From assembly GCF_003858635.1 (NCBI RefSeq), contig NZ_RQJO01000007.1:1489941-1553940 (forward strand): a DNA stretch of 64,000 bases, written 5' to 3'. The stretch is from Larkinella rosea. GTDB lineage: Bacteria > Bacteroidota > Bacteroidia > Cytophagales > Spirosomataceae. Shown here piece after piece: positions 25,105 through 32,727 of this stretch; the first letter of the stretch is position 1; each line of letters opens with the position of its first letter. Below the pieces are notes generated by a model. The model ran no database searches and had not been told where the DNA came from. It saw only the letters and a program-made list of their open reading frames with translations. Both the position numbers and the translations under genes were made by a program.

Positions 25105-25965
25105 ATGCGCCCCGACCGACTTCTGGTTCCGCAACAACCCCATCGCTCGTTCGACCTCCGGCACGAATGTCTTCCTTACTTTACGAACCCCTGGCATTTT
25201 CATCCCGAGATTGAATTGAATTACGTCGTTTCCAGCGCCGGAATGCGGTTTATCGGGCACAACATCGAACGGTTTTCGGGGGGCGAGATTATCCTGCTGG
25301 GGTCCAATCTGCCGCATTACTGGAAGAATGACGCGGTGTATCCGGATGCCGAAAACGAACGGCCGGCGGAAGCCATTGTCGTGCGGTTTACGCCCAATTT
25401 TGCGGGTGAACCTTTCTGGGAACTACCCGAAACGAAACCCATTCAACGACTTCTTAACCGCGCAGGAGTCGGTTTGCAACTACGGGATCCGCTCCGGGCC
25501 TCGATCGCCGAACAGCTTCAGGAGCTGGTCGAAAAAGACGGTTTGGCCCAATTGACGGCGTTGCTGCACATTCTCGACCAGGTGGCCCGCTCCGAAGCCG
25601 TCGTACCCATTTCGCCCGGCTACGTTCCGAACCCCCAGTTGACCCGGCAAAGCGAACGACTGAGCCGGGTAGTTGGTCACCTGATGCAACGGGTGGAAGC
25701 CCCGGTTTCGCTGCCCGAAATTGCCGAATTAGCCAACATGAATCCGGCCGCGTTTTGCCGGTATTTTAAATCACAGACGGGTCAGACGCTCACGCAATTT
25801 GTGACCGATTTACGGATTCGTTACGCCTGTGATTTACTCACTCGCACCGAAGGCAGCATTACACTCATCAGCGAACAGGCTGGTTTTGAGAACGTTTCGT
25901 ATTTTGTTCAGGCATTCCGCAAAAAACAGGGCGTTACACCGGCCCGGTTTCGGCAGCGGTTTTAA
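25105..25965 (+). CDS. AraC-family regulator with cupin domain
   Basis: A 286-residue protein: N-terminal cupin (NPWHFHPEIELNYVVSSAG, then GGEIILLGSNLPHYW) and C-terminal double HTH (LPEIAELANMNPAAFCRYFK; ISEQAGFENVSYFVQAFRKK). This sugar-sensing AraC type is common next to carbohydrate genes in Bacteroidota. It is divergent from the DUF1080-Gfo/Idh-isomerase-PhyH-isomerase operon and is its likely regulator. A paralogue of the same design lies at 48879. Confidence 0.92.
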   Translation: MRPDRLLVPQQPHRSFDLRHECLPYFTNPWHFHPEIELNYVVSSAGMRFIGHNIERFSGGEIILLGSNLPHYWKNDAVYPDAENERPAEAIVVRFTPNFAGEPFWELPETKPIQRLLNRAGVGLQLRDPLRASIAEQLQELVEKDGLAQLTALLHILDQVARSEAVVPISPGYVPNPQLTRQSERLSRVVGHLMQRVEAPVSLPEIAELANMNPAAFCRYFKSQTGQTLTQFVTDLRIRYACDLLTRTEGSITLISEQAGFENVSYFVQAFRKKQGVTPARFRQRF

Positions 25966-26074
25966 ATCACTCTCTTGCCGAATTGTAGTAGCAATAACTA
26001 CCCCAGGCTCCCGATTGCAAGTTTTGCGGTATTCCTTTATCATTGCAATACCAAACCTATGTTAGCAAATCTTC

Positions 26075-26830
26075 ATGAACAAACTCGCTGCCCGTTACGG
26101 CTTCCTCCTCTCCCTATTGGTTTCTGGTCTGACGGCCAAAGGCCAAACAATCCCCAATGTTACCCGCGATCTGCTCAATCAGGGGGCGTATTTAAAGATG
26201 TCGAATTATGACGTAACCCCGATTTACACCATGGCCGGGCCGGAAGGAAAAATCCTCGGTTATCCGTATCTGGACACGACTTTTGCCAAAACGACGGTAG
26301 TTTTTTATCAGAACATTGCCAAACCGGGCAGCAAACCGATTCTGGAAATCCCGGATACGCCGGTTCGCTACAACATTACGGCCAATGATCTCGAATTTCT
26401 GATGGACACCAAAACCGTCAAAGCGATCAGTGGTGAACGGGCAAAGCTTTTTAAAATGGAACGCAATGGCGAAACGATGACCTTCATCAACGCTACTGAA
26501 GTGGGGGCTCCGGTGGATGTGCGGGGCTTTTTTGAACAACTGAACGACGGCAAACTGAAACTTTTGATCCGCCACCAGATTTACGTTAAAAAACCTACTT
26601 ACAATCCAGCCCTGAGCGTGGGCACAAAAGACACCGAACTGATCAAGGAAGCCATTTGGTACACCGGCGATGGCAAAAAGCTCGCAAAGTTTTCACCCGG
26701 CCGGAAAGGGTTGCTGTCGGCCATGCAGGACAAAGAGGATCAGATCAGCGCCTATTTAAAAGAAAAAAAACCGGATCTGAAAAACCGGCAGGCTTTGATC
26801 GATGTATTTACGTATTATAATACGTTGTAA
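26075..26830 (+). CDS. Secreted hypothetical protein, 251 residues
   Basis: A signal peptide (MNKLAARYGFLLSLLVSGLT, cleaved near GQ24) precedes a soluble body rich in beta strands and ending in a lysine-rich helical tail (AYLKEKKPDLKNRQALIDV). No family recognised; such proteins occur as periplasmic proteins of unknown role in Cytophagales. It stands alone between the AraC and asparaginase genes. Confidence 0.72.
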   Translation: MNKLAARYGFLLSLLVSGLTAKGQTIPNVTRDLLNQGAYLKMSNYDVTPIYTMAGPEGKILGYPYLDTTFAKTTVVFYQNIAKPGSKPILEIPDTPVRYNITANDLEFLMDTKTVKAISGERAKLFKMERNGETMTFINATEVGAPVDVRGFFEQLNDGKLKLLIRHQIYVKKPTYNPALSVGTKDTELIKEAIWYTGDGKKLAKFSPGRKGLLSAMQDKEDQISAYLKEKKPDLKNRQALIDVFTYYNTL

Positions 26831-26909
26831 AGCAGACTTTTATCTGTTTGTTAACCGATTTGCTGGTAAATTGCACTTCATTTTAGTTTAACTGACTCTC
26901 CCCAATTGC

Positions 26910-27932
26910 ATGAAAAGTAGGCGTTCGTTTCTCCGGTTAAGTACATTTTCATTACCCTTTTTCAGTTTTGCCGATTTCTCAGAAAATCACATCGCCGGAA
27001 AACCCATCGTTGTTTCGACCTGGGATAGTGGCACCATTGCCAACAGTGGAGCCTGGCCAATCCTGCAACAAGGCGGGAAAGCCATCGACGCGGTGGAAAA
27101 AGCCGGTATTGCCATCGAAAACAACATCAACTGCTGCGTTGGTCTGGGCGGAAACCCGGATCGGGACGGGCGCGTAACGCTCGATTCCTGCATCATGGAC
27201 GATCGGTTTAACTGCGGGTCGGTAGCCTTTCTGGAACGAATCAAACACCCGGTTTCGGTGGCCCGGAAAGTGATGGAAACCACGCCCCACGTCATGCTGG
27301 TGGGCGAAGGAGCGCAAAAGTTTGCGGTGGCCAACGGTTTTCCGCTTGAATCCGGCAAACTTTCGGCCGGTGCCCAGAAAGCCTACCGGAAATGGCTGGA
27401 AAAATCGGAGTACAAACCGGTCATCAATATTGAAAATCAAAAACCGGGGAAAGATAAAAGTGCTTTTGCACCTAACAAACTCGACGATGGTACGCTTAAC
27501 CACGACACGATGGGCACAATTGCCCTTGACGCGGCTGGTAACCTCTCGGGGATGTGCACCACCAGCGGAATGGGTTTTAAAATGCGGGGACGCGTCGGCG
27601 ATTCGCCCATCATCGGGGCGGGTCTGTACGTCGATAATGAAGTAGGAGCCGTCACCTGTTCGGGGCAGGGCGAAGAAGTCATTCGCATGTGTGGCTCGCA
27701 CCTGGTCGTCGAATTCATGCGTCAGGGCCTGAGTCCGAAAGAAGCCTGCCGCCGGGCCATCGAGCGAATTGTTAATCGCGACCGGGCGAGAGCCAAAGAC
27801 TTCCAGGTAGGTTTTATTGCGCTGAATCGGAAGGGCGAGATCGGTGCCTTTTCCGTTCAGAAAGGGTTTAATTACACCGTTACGTCGGCGTCTATCAACC
27901 AGAAAATTTACGACGCCGAACACTTTCTGTAA
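26910..27932 (+). CDS. N4-(beta-N-acetylglucosaminyl)-L-asparaginase family Ntn hydrolase
   Basis: A 340-residue glycosylasparaginase-type protein. The autocleavage and nucleophile site is NHDTMGT, with Thr200 expected to become the N-terminus of the beta subunit after cleavage following Asp199. Other landmarks are GGNPDRDGRVTLDSCIMD and VGDSPIIGAGLYVDN. The N-terminus (MKSRRSFLRLSTFSLPFF) looks like an export signal of Tat type. The enzyme cleaves the GlcNAc-Asn bond of degraded glycoproteins. A terminator follows. Confidence 0.92.
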   Translation: MKSRRSFLRLSTFSLPFFSFADFSENHIAGKPIVVSTWDSGTIANSGAWPILQQGGKAIDAVEKAGIAIENNINCCVGLGGNPDRDGRVTLDSCIMDDRFNCGSVAFLERIKHPVSVARKVMETTPHVMLVGEGAQKFAVANGFPLESGKLSAGAQKAYRKWLEKSEYKPVINIENQKPGKDKSAFAPNKLDDGTLNHDTMGTIALDAAGNLSGMCTTSGMGFKMRGRVGDSPIIGAGLYVDNEVGAVTCSGQGEEVIRMCGSHLVVEFMRQGLSPKEACRRAIERIVNRDRARAKDFQVGFIALNRKGEIGAFSVQKGFNYTVTSASINQKIYDAEHFL

Positions 27933-27954
27933 CGAAAACCGCTACGCTTGTAAA

Positions 27955-27984
27955 AACCGGTTCTCGAAAGGAACCGGTTTTTTT
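27955..27984 (+). terminator. Rho-independent terminator after the asparaginase gene
   Basis: AACCGGTTC, a 7-base loop, then GAACCGGTT run directly into a T tract. The stem is perfect over 9 bp. Confidence 0.85.
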
Positions 27985-28038
27985 GGCGGCATTTGAACTT
28001 GTCTATGGGCAACGACAGTGACTTGGGTAGTTTTTTTG

Positions 28039-28046
28039 TACCTTTG
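28039..28046 (+). promoter_or_regulatory. Bacteroidota-type -7 box of the his operon
   Basis: TACCTTTG matches TAnnTTTG and lies 26 bases before the hisG start. The leader between this box and the GTG is too short for a His-rich attenuator peptide. Confidence 0.45.
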
Positions 28047-28072
28047 CGCTTCAAATTCAGACCTGAATCAAA

Positions 28073-28933
28073 GTGTCTTCTATCCTTCGTATTGCTTTAC
28101 AAAAATCCGGTCGACTGAGCGAGGATTCGTACCAGTTGTTCAAAGAGTGCGGTATCCGCTTCGATTACGGCACCGGCAAGTTGAAATCCGTTTCATCGAA
28201 TTTCCCCGCCGAGTTTCTTTTTCTACGCGACGATGATATTCCGGGCTACGTCGAAGACGGCGTGGCTGATCTGGGTATTGTGGGCGAAAATGTGGCGGTT
28301 GAATCCACCCATCAGGTCGAAACCGTTCATCGACTGGGTTTTTCCAAGTGCCGGTTATCGCTGGCGATTCCCCGCGGAACCGACTGGAATGGCATTCAGG
28401 ACCTGGACGGGAAAAGCATTGCGACTTCGTACCCGCGGATTCTGGGCGACTATTTGACCTATCACAACGTTTCGGCCGAAATTCACCAAATCAGCGGTTC
28501 GGTTGAAATCGCGCCGGGAATCGGCCTGGCCGAAGCGATCTGCGACATCGTCAGTTCGGGTAGCACCTTGCTGAGCAACGGATTAAAAGAAGTGGAAGTC
28601 ATTTTCCGCTCCGAAGCTATTTTGATTGCCCGAACCACGCTGGATGCCGAAAAACAGCGTTTGCTCGACAAATTGTTGTTCCGGATCAAAGCTGTTCAGG
28701 CCGCCAAAAACAATAAATACATCGTTCTCAACGCCCCGAATGAAGCCCTGGAGCAAATTACCTCGTTGCTACCGGGCATGAAAAGCCCGAGCGTGATGCC
28801 ACTGGCAACCGCAGGCTGGAGTTCCGTTCATTCGGTGATCAACGAAAACGATTTCTGGGAAAACATCGAAGCCATTCGTTCCGCCGGAGCCGAAGGCATT
28901 CTGGTGATCCCGATTGAAAAAATGATTTATTGA
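28073..28933 (+). CDS. hisG: ATP phosphoribosyltransferase
   Basis: A 286-residue long-form HisG, first enzyme of histidine synthesis (ATP plus PRPP to phosphoribosyl-ATP). Start is the GTG at 28073, giving SSILRIALQKSGRLSEDSY. Landmarks: ADLGIVGENV, the PRPP loop in the EAICDIVSSGSTLLSNGL block, and a C-terminal ACT-like regulatory domain from about residue 205 (KAVQAAKNNKYIVLNAPNEA) that usually binds histidine for feedback inhibition. It is first in hisG-hisD-(TA)-hisC. Confidence 0.96.
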   Translation: MSSILRIALQKSGRLSEDSYQLFKECGIRFDYGTGKLKSVSSNFPAEFLFLRDDDIPGYVEDGVADLGIVGENVAVESTHQVETVHRLGFSKCRLSLAIPRGTDWNGIQDLDGKSIATSYPRILGDYLTYHNVSAEIHQISGSVEIAPGIGLAEAICDIVSSGSTLLSNGLKEVEVIFRSEAILIARTTLDAEKQRLLDKLLFRIKAVQAAKNNKYIVLNAPNEALEQITSLLPGMKSPSVMPLATAGWSSVHSVINENDFWENIEAIRSAGAEGILVIPIEKMIY

Positions 28934-28945
28934 TTATTGAGTGAT

Positions 28946-29010
28946 GAGACGTTAGACAAGAGAGAAGAGACTTGATAGCTCGTTTTTTGTCTAACCTCTC
29001 TTGTCTCTCC
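28946..29010. repeat. Hairpin between hisG and hisD
   Basis: AGACAAGAGAG (28954-28964) pairs with its complement at 28996-29006, and GTTAGACAA (28951-28959) can alternatively pair at 28987-28995. Two competing stems lie inside an operon, so the repeat could modulate read-through into hisD, though it may also just be one of the neutral intergenic palindromes of this genome. Confidence 0.55.
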
Positions 29011-29024
29011 TCTTACTTCTCCTG

Positions 29025-30293
29025 ATGAAAATCCTTTCTTTTCCGCCCCGGGCCACCTGGCCCGCGTTGCTGGCCCGTCCGGTTCAATCTACCGAAACAA
29101 TTGAAAAAGCCGTGGCTCCCATTCTCGAACAGGTTCGAACCCGGGGTGATCAGGCTTTGGCGGAGCTTTCCGAGAAATTTGACAAGATACCGTATTCGGG
29201 CATACCGGTTCAGCATGACGACCTGGCTGCCGCCGAAAGCCAGCTTTCCGAAGAATTAAAAACCGCTATTCAGCAGGCGTATCAAAACATCCGGAAATTT
29301 CACGAAGCGCAACGGCAACCGGTTGAAAAGATCGAAACCATGCCGGGCGTTGTGTGCTGGCGTCGAAGCGTCGGTATCGAAAAAGTCGGACTCTATATTC
29401 CGGGCGGAACGGCACCCCTGTTCAGCACGGTTTTAATGCTGGGTATTCCAGCCCAACTGGCAGGCTGTCGGGAAATTATCCTCTGCACCCCCAGCGACCA
29501 CCCGGCCATTCGGTATGCCGCTCAACTCGTGGGCGTTACCAAACTGTTCCGCGTTGGCGGAGCGCAGGCGATTGCGGCTATGGCGTACGGAACGGCGTCC
29601 ATTCCTAAGGTTTACAAGATTTTTGGACCGGGAAATCAGTACGTAACGGCGGCTAAAATGCTGGTCGCGAAAGAAGGAATTGCGATCGATATGCCCGCCG
29701 GACCGTCGGAGGTAGCGGTTTACGCGGACGAAACCGCCGTACCCGCTTTCGTGGCCGCCGATTTGCTGTCCCAGGCCGAACACGGCGCCGACAGCCAGGT
29801 GCTGCTGGTTTCAACGAGCAAGAAGGTGGTAACTACGGTCAATCTGGCCTTAGTGACACAACTGGAACGGTTACCCCGGCGCGATCTGGCCGCTCAGGCC
29901 ATTGAACACAGCAAAGCCATTCTGGTTGAAAATCAGGACGATGCTATCGATTTACTGAATCAATATGCTGCCGAGCACTTGATTCTCAGCGTTGACAAGG
30001 CTGAAGAAGTAGCCGAACGAATCACAAACGCGGGTTCCATTTTCCTCGGGAATTATACGCCCGAATCCGCCGGAGATTACGCATCGGGAACGAACCACAC
30101 CCTGCCAACCAACGGTTTTGCCCGTGCCTACAGTGGGGTGTCGCTGGATAGCTTTGTCAAAAAAATTACCGTTCAGCACATTTCGTCCGACGGAATTAAA
30201 GTGCTGGGCCCCACAATTGAAGCAATGGCCGAAGCTGAATCTCTGTTGGCGCACCGCCACGCGGTTAGCCTGCGGTTAGCGAGTCTGGAATGA
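29025..30293 (+). CDS. hisD: Histidinol dehydrogenase
   Basis: A 422-residue zinc enzyme that oxidises L-histidinol to histidine with two NAD. Visible blocks: GLYIPGGTAPLFSTVLMLG, FGPGNQYVTAAK, IDMPAGPSEVAVYADE, LLSQAEHGADSQV with the catalytic Glu-His, and the terminal TNHTLPTNGFARAYSG. The ATG at 29025 is chosen over the in-frame start at 29001, which would add a leucine run encoded by the hairpin. Confidence 0.96.
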   Translation: MKILSFPPRATWPALLARPVQSTETIEKAVAPILEQVRTRGDQALAELSEKFDKIPYSGIPVQHDDLAAAESQLSEELKTAIQQAYQNIRKFHEAQRQPVEKIETMPGVVCWRRSVGIEKVGLYIPGGTAPLFSTVLMLGIPAQLAGCREIILCTPSDHPAIRYAAQLVGVTKLFRVGGAQAIAAMAYGTASIPKVYKIFGPGNQYVTAAKMLVAKEGIAIDMPAGPSEVAVYADETAVPAFVAADLLSQAEHGADSQVLLVSTSKKVVTTVNLALVTQLERLPRRDLAAQAIEHSKAILVENQDDAIDLLNQYAAEHLILSVDKAEEVAERITNAGSIFLGNYTPESAGDYASGTNHTLPTNGFARAYSGVSLDSFVKKITVQHISSDGIKVLGPTIEAMAEAESLLAHRHAVSLRLASLE

Positions 30294-30336
30294 AGTTCGT
30301 GACAGATTTGTTACATTGCTTTAAAATAGGAAAATC

Positions 30337-30567
30337 ATGAGCCAACTGCTGATTGAAATCGATTCACCGGAAGATGAGGCTATTCTGTTATCACTACTCC
30401 CCAAATTAAATGGCCGGGTATTAGAGAAAAAAGGCAGCACGAGACGTTCGTTGAAAGATGCTTTAGATGACTTAGCCAAAACGGACATTGCCGAAAAGTA
30501 CGGCGACCCATCCGAATGGCAACGTGAAATTCGTGAAGATCGACCTTTACCCGGACGAGAGAAATGA
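30337..30567 (+). CDS. Antitoxin of VapBC-type pair
   Basis: A 76-residue acidic-basic small protein, 43 bp after hisD. Its stop overlaps the start of the PIN toxin by 4 bases (ATGA), the usual antitoxin-first arrangement. The N-terminus (LLIEIDSPEDEAILLSLLPK) could be a short DNA-binding or dimerisation region and the charged C-terminus (EWQREIREDRPLPGREK) the toxin-binding tail, by analogy. Not a member of a family I can name with certainty. Confidence 0.78.
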   Translation: MSQLLIEIDSPEDEAILLSLLPKLNGRVLEKKGSTRRSLKDALDDLAKTDIAEKYGDPSEWQREIREDRPLPGREK

Positions 30568-30938
30568 TTGTTGATACCAATATTATAATCTACTCGATTC
30601 AACCAGAATTCGGTTACCTTCGTGATTATCTGGGAGTTAATCAGCAGATTCTTCGGGTGCCAGTCATAAGCAAAATTGAGAGATTGGGTTTCCATAAACT
30701 CTATGTGAACGACAAAGAAAAGTTTGAAGAATTCTTCCAGATTGTCTCTCCCGTTGCCCTTACTGATAAAATCATTAATGAAGCCATCCGGCTACGCCAA
30801 CAACTCAAACGTTCATTGGGCGACTCAATCATTGCCGCAACGGCGTTGTTGCACGATTTACCGATTTTAACAAATAACACGATTGACTTCGCCGACATTT
30901 CGGGTTTGCAGGTCATTTCGTTGCAGTCAATTTCCTAA
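30564..30938 (+). CDS. PIN-domain ribonuclease toxin (VapC-like)
   Basis: A 124-residue PIN domain with the full acidic set: Asp4 (IVDTN), Glu39 (SKIER), Asp87 (LGDSIIAATAL) and Asp108 (NNTIDF). Family members are Mg2+-dependent RNases that stop translation when freed from their antitoxin. It ends 12 bp before hisC, so the pair is embedded in the his operon and is expected to be cotranscribed with it unless the TA pair has its own promoter. Confidence 0.9.
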   Translation: MIVDTNIIIYSIQPEFGYLRDYLGVNQQILRVPVISKIERLGFHKLYVNDKEKFEEFFQIVSPVALTDKIINEAIRLRQQLKRSLGDSIIAATALLHDLPILTNNTIDFADISGLQVISLQSIS

Positions 30939-30950
30939 GTTTTTGCTTGT

Positions 30951-32048
30951 ATGTTTGACCTCAATACCGTACTCCGCCCCCACATTCAGACACTGACGCC
31001 CTACTCTTCCGCCCGCGACGAATACACCGGAAAAGAGGGCATTTTTCTGGATGCCAACGAAAATGCATTCGGATCGACGCTCGACGGATCGAAGGTTGAC
31101 GATGTAGCTTCGGAGGAACACTATAACCGCTATCCCGATCCGCACCAACTGGCGATCAAAGCAAAACTGGCACCGATCAAGGGCGTTCGGCCAGGACAGA
31201 TTTTTCTCGGCAATGGCTCCGACGAGCCCATCGACCTACTCGTTCGGGCAACCTGTACCCCGGGTCAGGATTCGATTCTGATTCTGCCCCCGACCTACGG
31301 GATGTACGAGGTTAGCGCAGCCATCAACGATGTTACCCTGATCAAAATCCCATTGACACCGGATTTTCAGGTAGACGTTCCGGCGGTTTTATCGGCCATT
31401 CAGCCCCGTACCAAACTGCTGTTCGTCTGTTCGCCCAACAACCCGACAGGTAATTTGATCGACTCGCGCGACATTAAAACGCTGCTGGCCAACTTCAACG
31501 GCTTAGTGGTGGTCGATGAAGCGTACATCGATTTTGCGGATACACAGTCGTTTACAAGTCTGTTGGATCAGTATCCCAACCTGGTTGTTCTCCAGACGTT
31601 CTCCAAAGCCTGGGGGCTCGCGGCCCTGCGGTCGGGCATGTGTTTTGCATCCGAAGAGCTGATCAACGTGCTCAATAAGATAAAACCGCCTTACAACATC
31701 AGTGGTCCGACGCAGCACCTGTTGCTGAAAGCGCTCGATAACGTACCGTCGAAAGACACGATGGTGGCCCGGATTCTGGCCAACCGGAAAGAATTAATTG
31801 CAAATCTGCTCAATTTACCGCTGGTTCAGCACGTTTATCCCTCAGATGCTAATTTCATTCTGGTAAAATTTGAAGATCCCAAAGCGGTTTTCGACTTTCT
31901 GATTGACCAGCAAATCATTGTTCGCGACCGGCATCGGGTCAAGCTCTGCGACGGCTGTCTGCGGATTACCGTTGGTACGGAGTCGGAAAATGAACAATTG
32001 CTGGCTACGCTCAAAACATTCGCAAACCGGCTAACCACAACCGTATAA
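30951..32048 (+). CDS. hisC: Histidinol-phosphate aminotransferase
   Basis: A 365-residue fold-type I PLP enzyme that transaminates imidazole acetol phosphate with glutamate. Landmarks: LDANENAFGS and NRYPDP near the start, SPNNPTGN, VVDEAYIDFA, and FSKAWGLAALRSG with the PLP lysine (Lys219). It follows the TA pair in the his operon; hisB, which usually follows hisC in Bacteroidota, is not here: the next gene is an unrelated secreted protein. Confidence 0.95.
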   Translation: MFDLNTVLRPHIQTLTPYSSARDEYTGKEGIFLDANENAFGSTLDGSKVDDVASEEHYNRYPDPHQLAIKAKLAPIKGVRPGQIFLGNGSDEPIDLLVRATCTPGQDSILILPPTYGMYEVSAAINDVTLIKIPLTPDFQVDVPAVLSAIQPRTKLLFVCSPNNPTGNLIDSRDIKTLLANFNGLVVVDEAYIDFADTQSFTSLLDQYPNLVVLQTFSKAWGLAALRSGMCFASEELINVLNKIKPPYNISGPTQHLLLKALDNVPSKDTMVARILANRKELIANLLNLPLVQHVYPSDANFILVKFEDPKAVFDFLIDQQIIVRDRHRVKLCDGCLRITVGTESENEQLLATLKTFANRLTTTV

Positions 32049-32063
32049 GTACTGATCCATCCT

Positions 32064-32597
32064 ATGAAAAGAAAATTTTCGCTGTTACTCATTTTGTTGG
32101 TTGGCTTGGCAATCGCCCAGAAAGCCGCTGCCCAGACGAACAATTGGGCTGTCGGCTTCCGCATCGGCGAACCGTCGGGCGTTAACGTCCGGAAGTATTT
32201 TGGCGAAAACCACGCCTTCGATCTTAATTTTGGAACCTACGGGGGGATTTACGGCACCCGACGCAGTTACCGCAAAGGTGTCTATAAAAACGTCGGTTTC
32301 AGCGTACAGGGGCATTATCTCTGGCATGGTTCGTTCGGAAAATCGGAAACCCTGCACTATTACTTCGGCTTTGGCGGGCAATTGAACAGCCGTCGCTACT
32401 ATTCCGATCAGTTTAGTTACGTCAATGCCTACGATAAAACCATCTCGGTGGGCGGTTCGGGCGTAGCGGGTGTCGAATATTTTTTGCCTAATAAACCATT
32501 CTCCATTTTTCTGGAAACCGGTGGCTACGTTGAAGTCATTCCAGCCCCGTTCTTCCTCGGCCTGCAATCCGGCCTCGGCGTCCGGTTGAATTTTTAG
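32064..32597 (+). CDS. Secreted beta-rich protein, likely small outer-membrane barrel
   Basis: A 177-residue protein with signal peptide (MKRKFSLLLILLVGLAIAQK, cleavage near AAAQ24) followed by alternating hydrophobic strands rich in Gly and Tyr (GEPSGVNVRKYF, LHYYFGFGGQLNSRRYYS) and ending with a C-terminal Phe in GVRLNF, as in outer-membrane beta-barrels. It is 15 bp after hisC, so it is read from the his transcript, but no role in histidine synthesis is apparent. Confidence 0.78.
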   Translation: MKRKFSLLLILLVGLAIAQKAAAQTNNWAVGFRIGEPSGVNVRKYFGENHAFDLNFGTYGGIYGTRRSYRKGVYKNVGFSVQGHYLWHGSFGKSETLHYYFGFGGQLNSRRYYSDQFSYVNAYDKTISVGGSGVAGVEYFLPNKPFSIFLETGGYVEVIPAPFFLGLQSGLGVRLNF

Positions 32598-32599
32598 AA

Positions 32600-32707
32600 G
32601 GAGTTGTATCGCGGAGTTGAGCGGAGGAAAGGGAGTTAAGCGGAGTTAATTTTATTTTTTCTTCGCTTAACTCTTTTCTCCTCCGCTCAACTCCGCGATA
32701 CAACTCC
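32600..32707. repeat. Long hairpin, GCGGAG family, copy 2
   Basis: Arms of about 45 bases: the outer part GGAGTTGTATCGCGGAGTTG pairs exactly, the inner part (gcggaggaaagggagttaag) pairs with small mismatches around an AT-rich loop near 32650. It starts 2 bases after the stop of the secreted protein gene and ends 21 bases before the helicase start. Same unit type as copies at 4735, 60178 and 61965 with different arm letters. Confidence 0.9.
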
Positions 32708-32727
32708 AATCTTCTTATCTTTCCGGT

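Noticed and set aside
26979-27923. Minus-strand frame of 314 codons opposite the asparaginase gene
   Set aside because: Shadow frame; the plus-strand gene contains the Ntn active site in this region.
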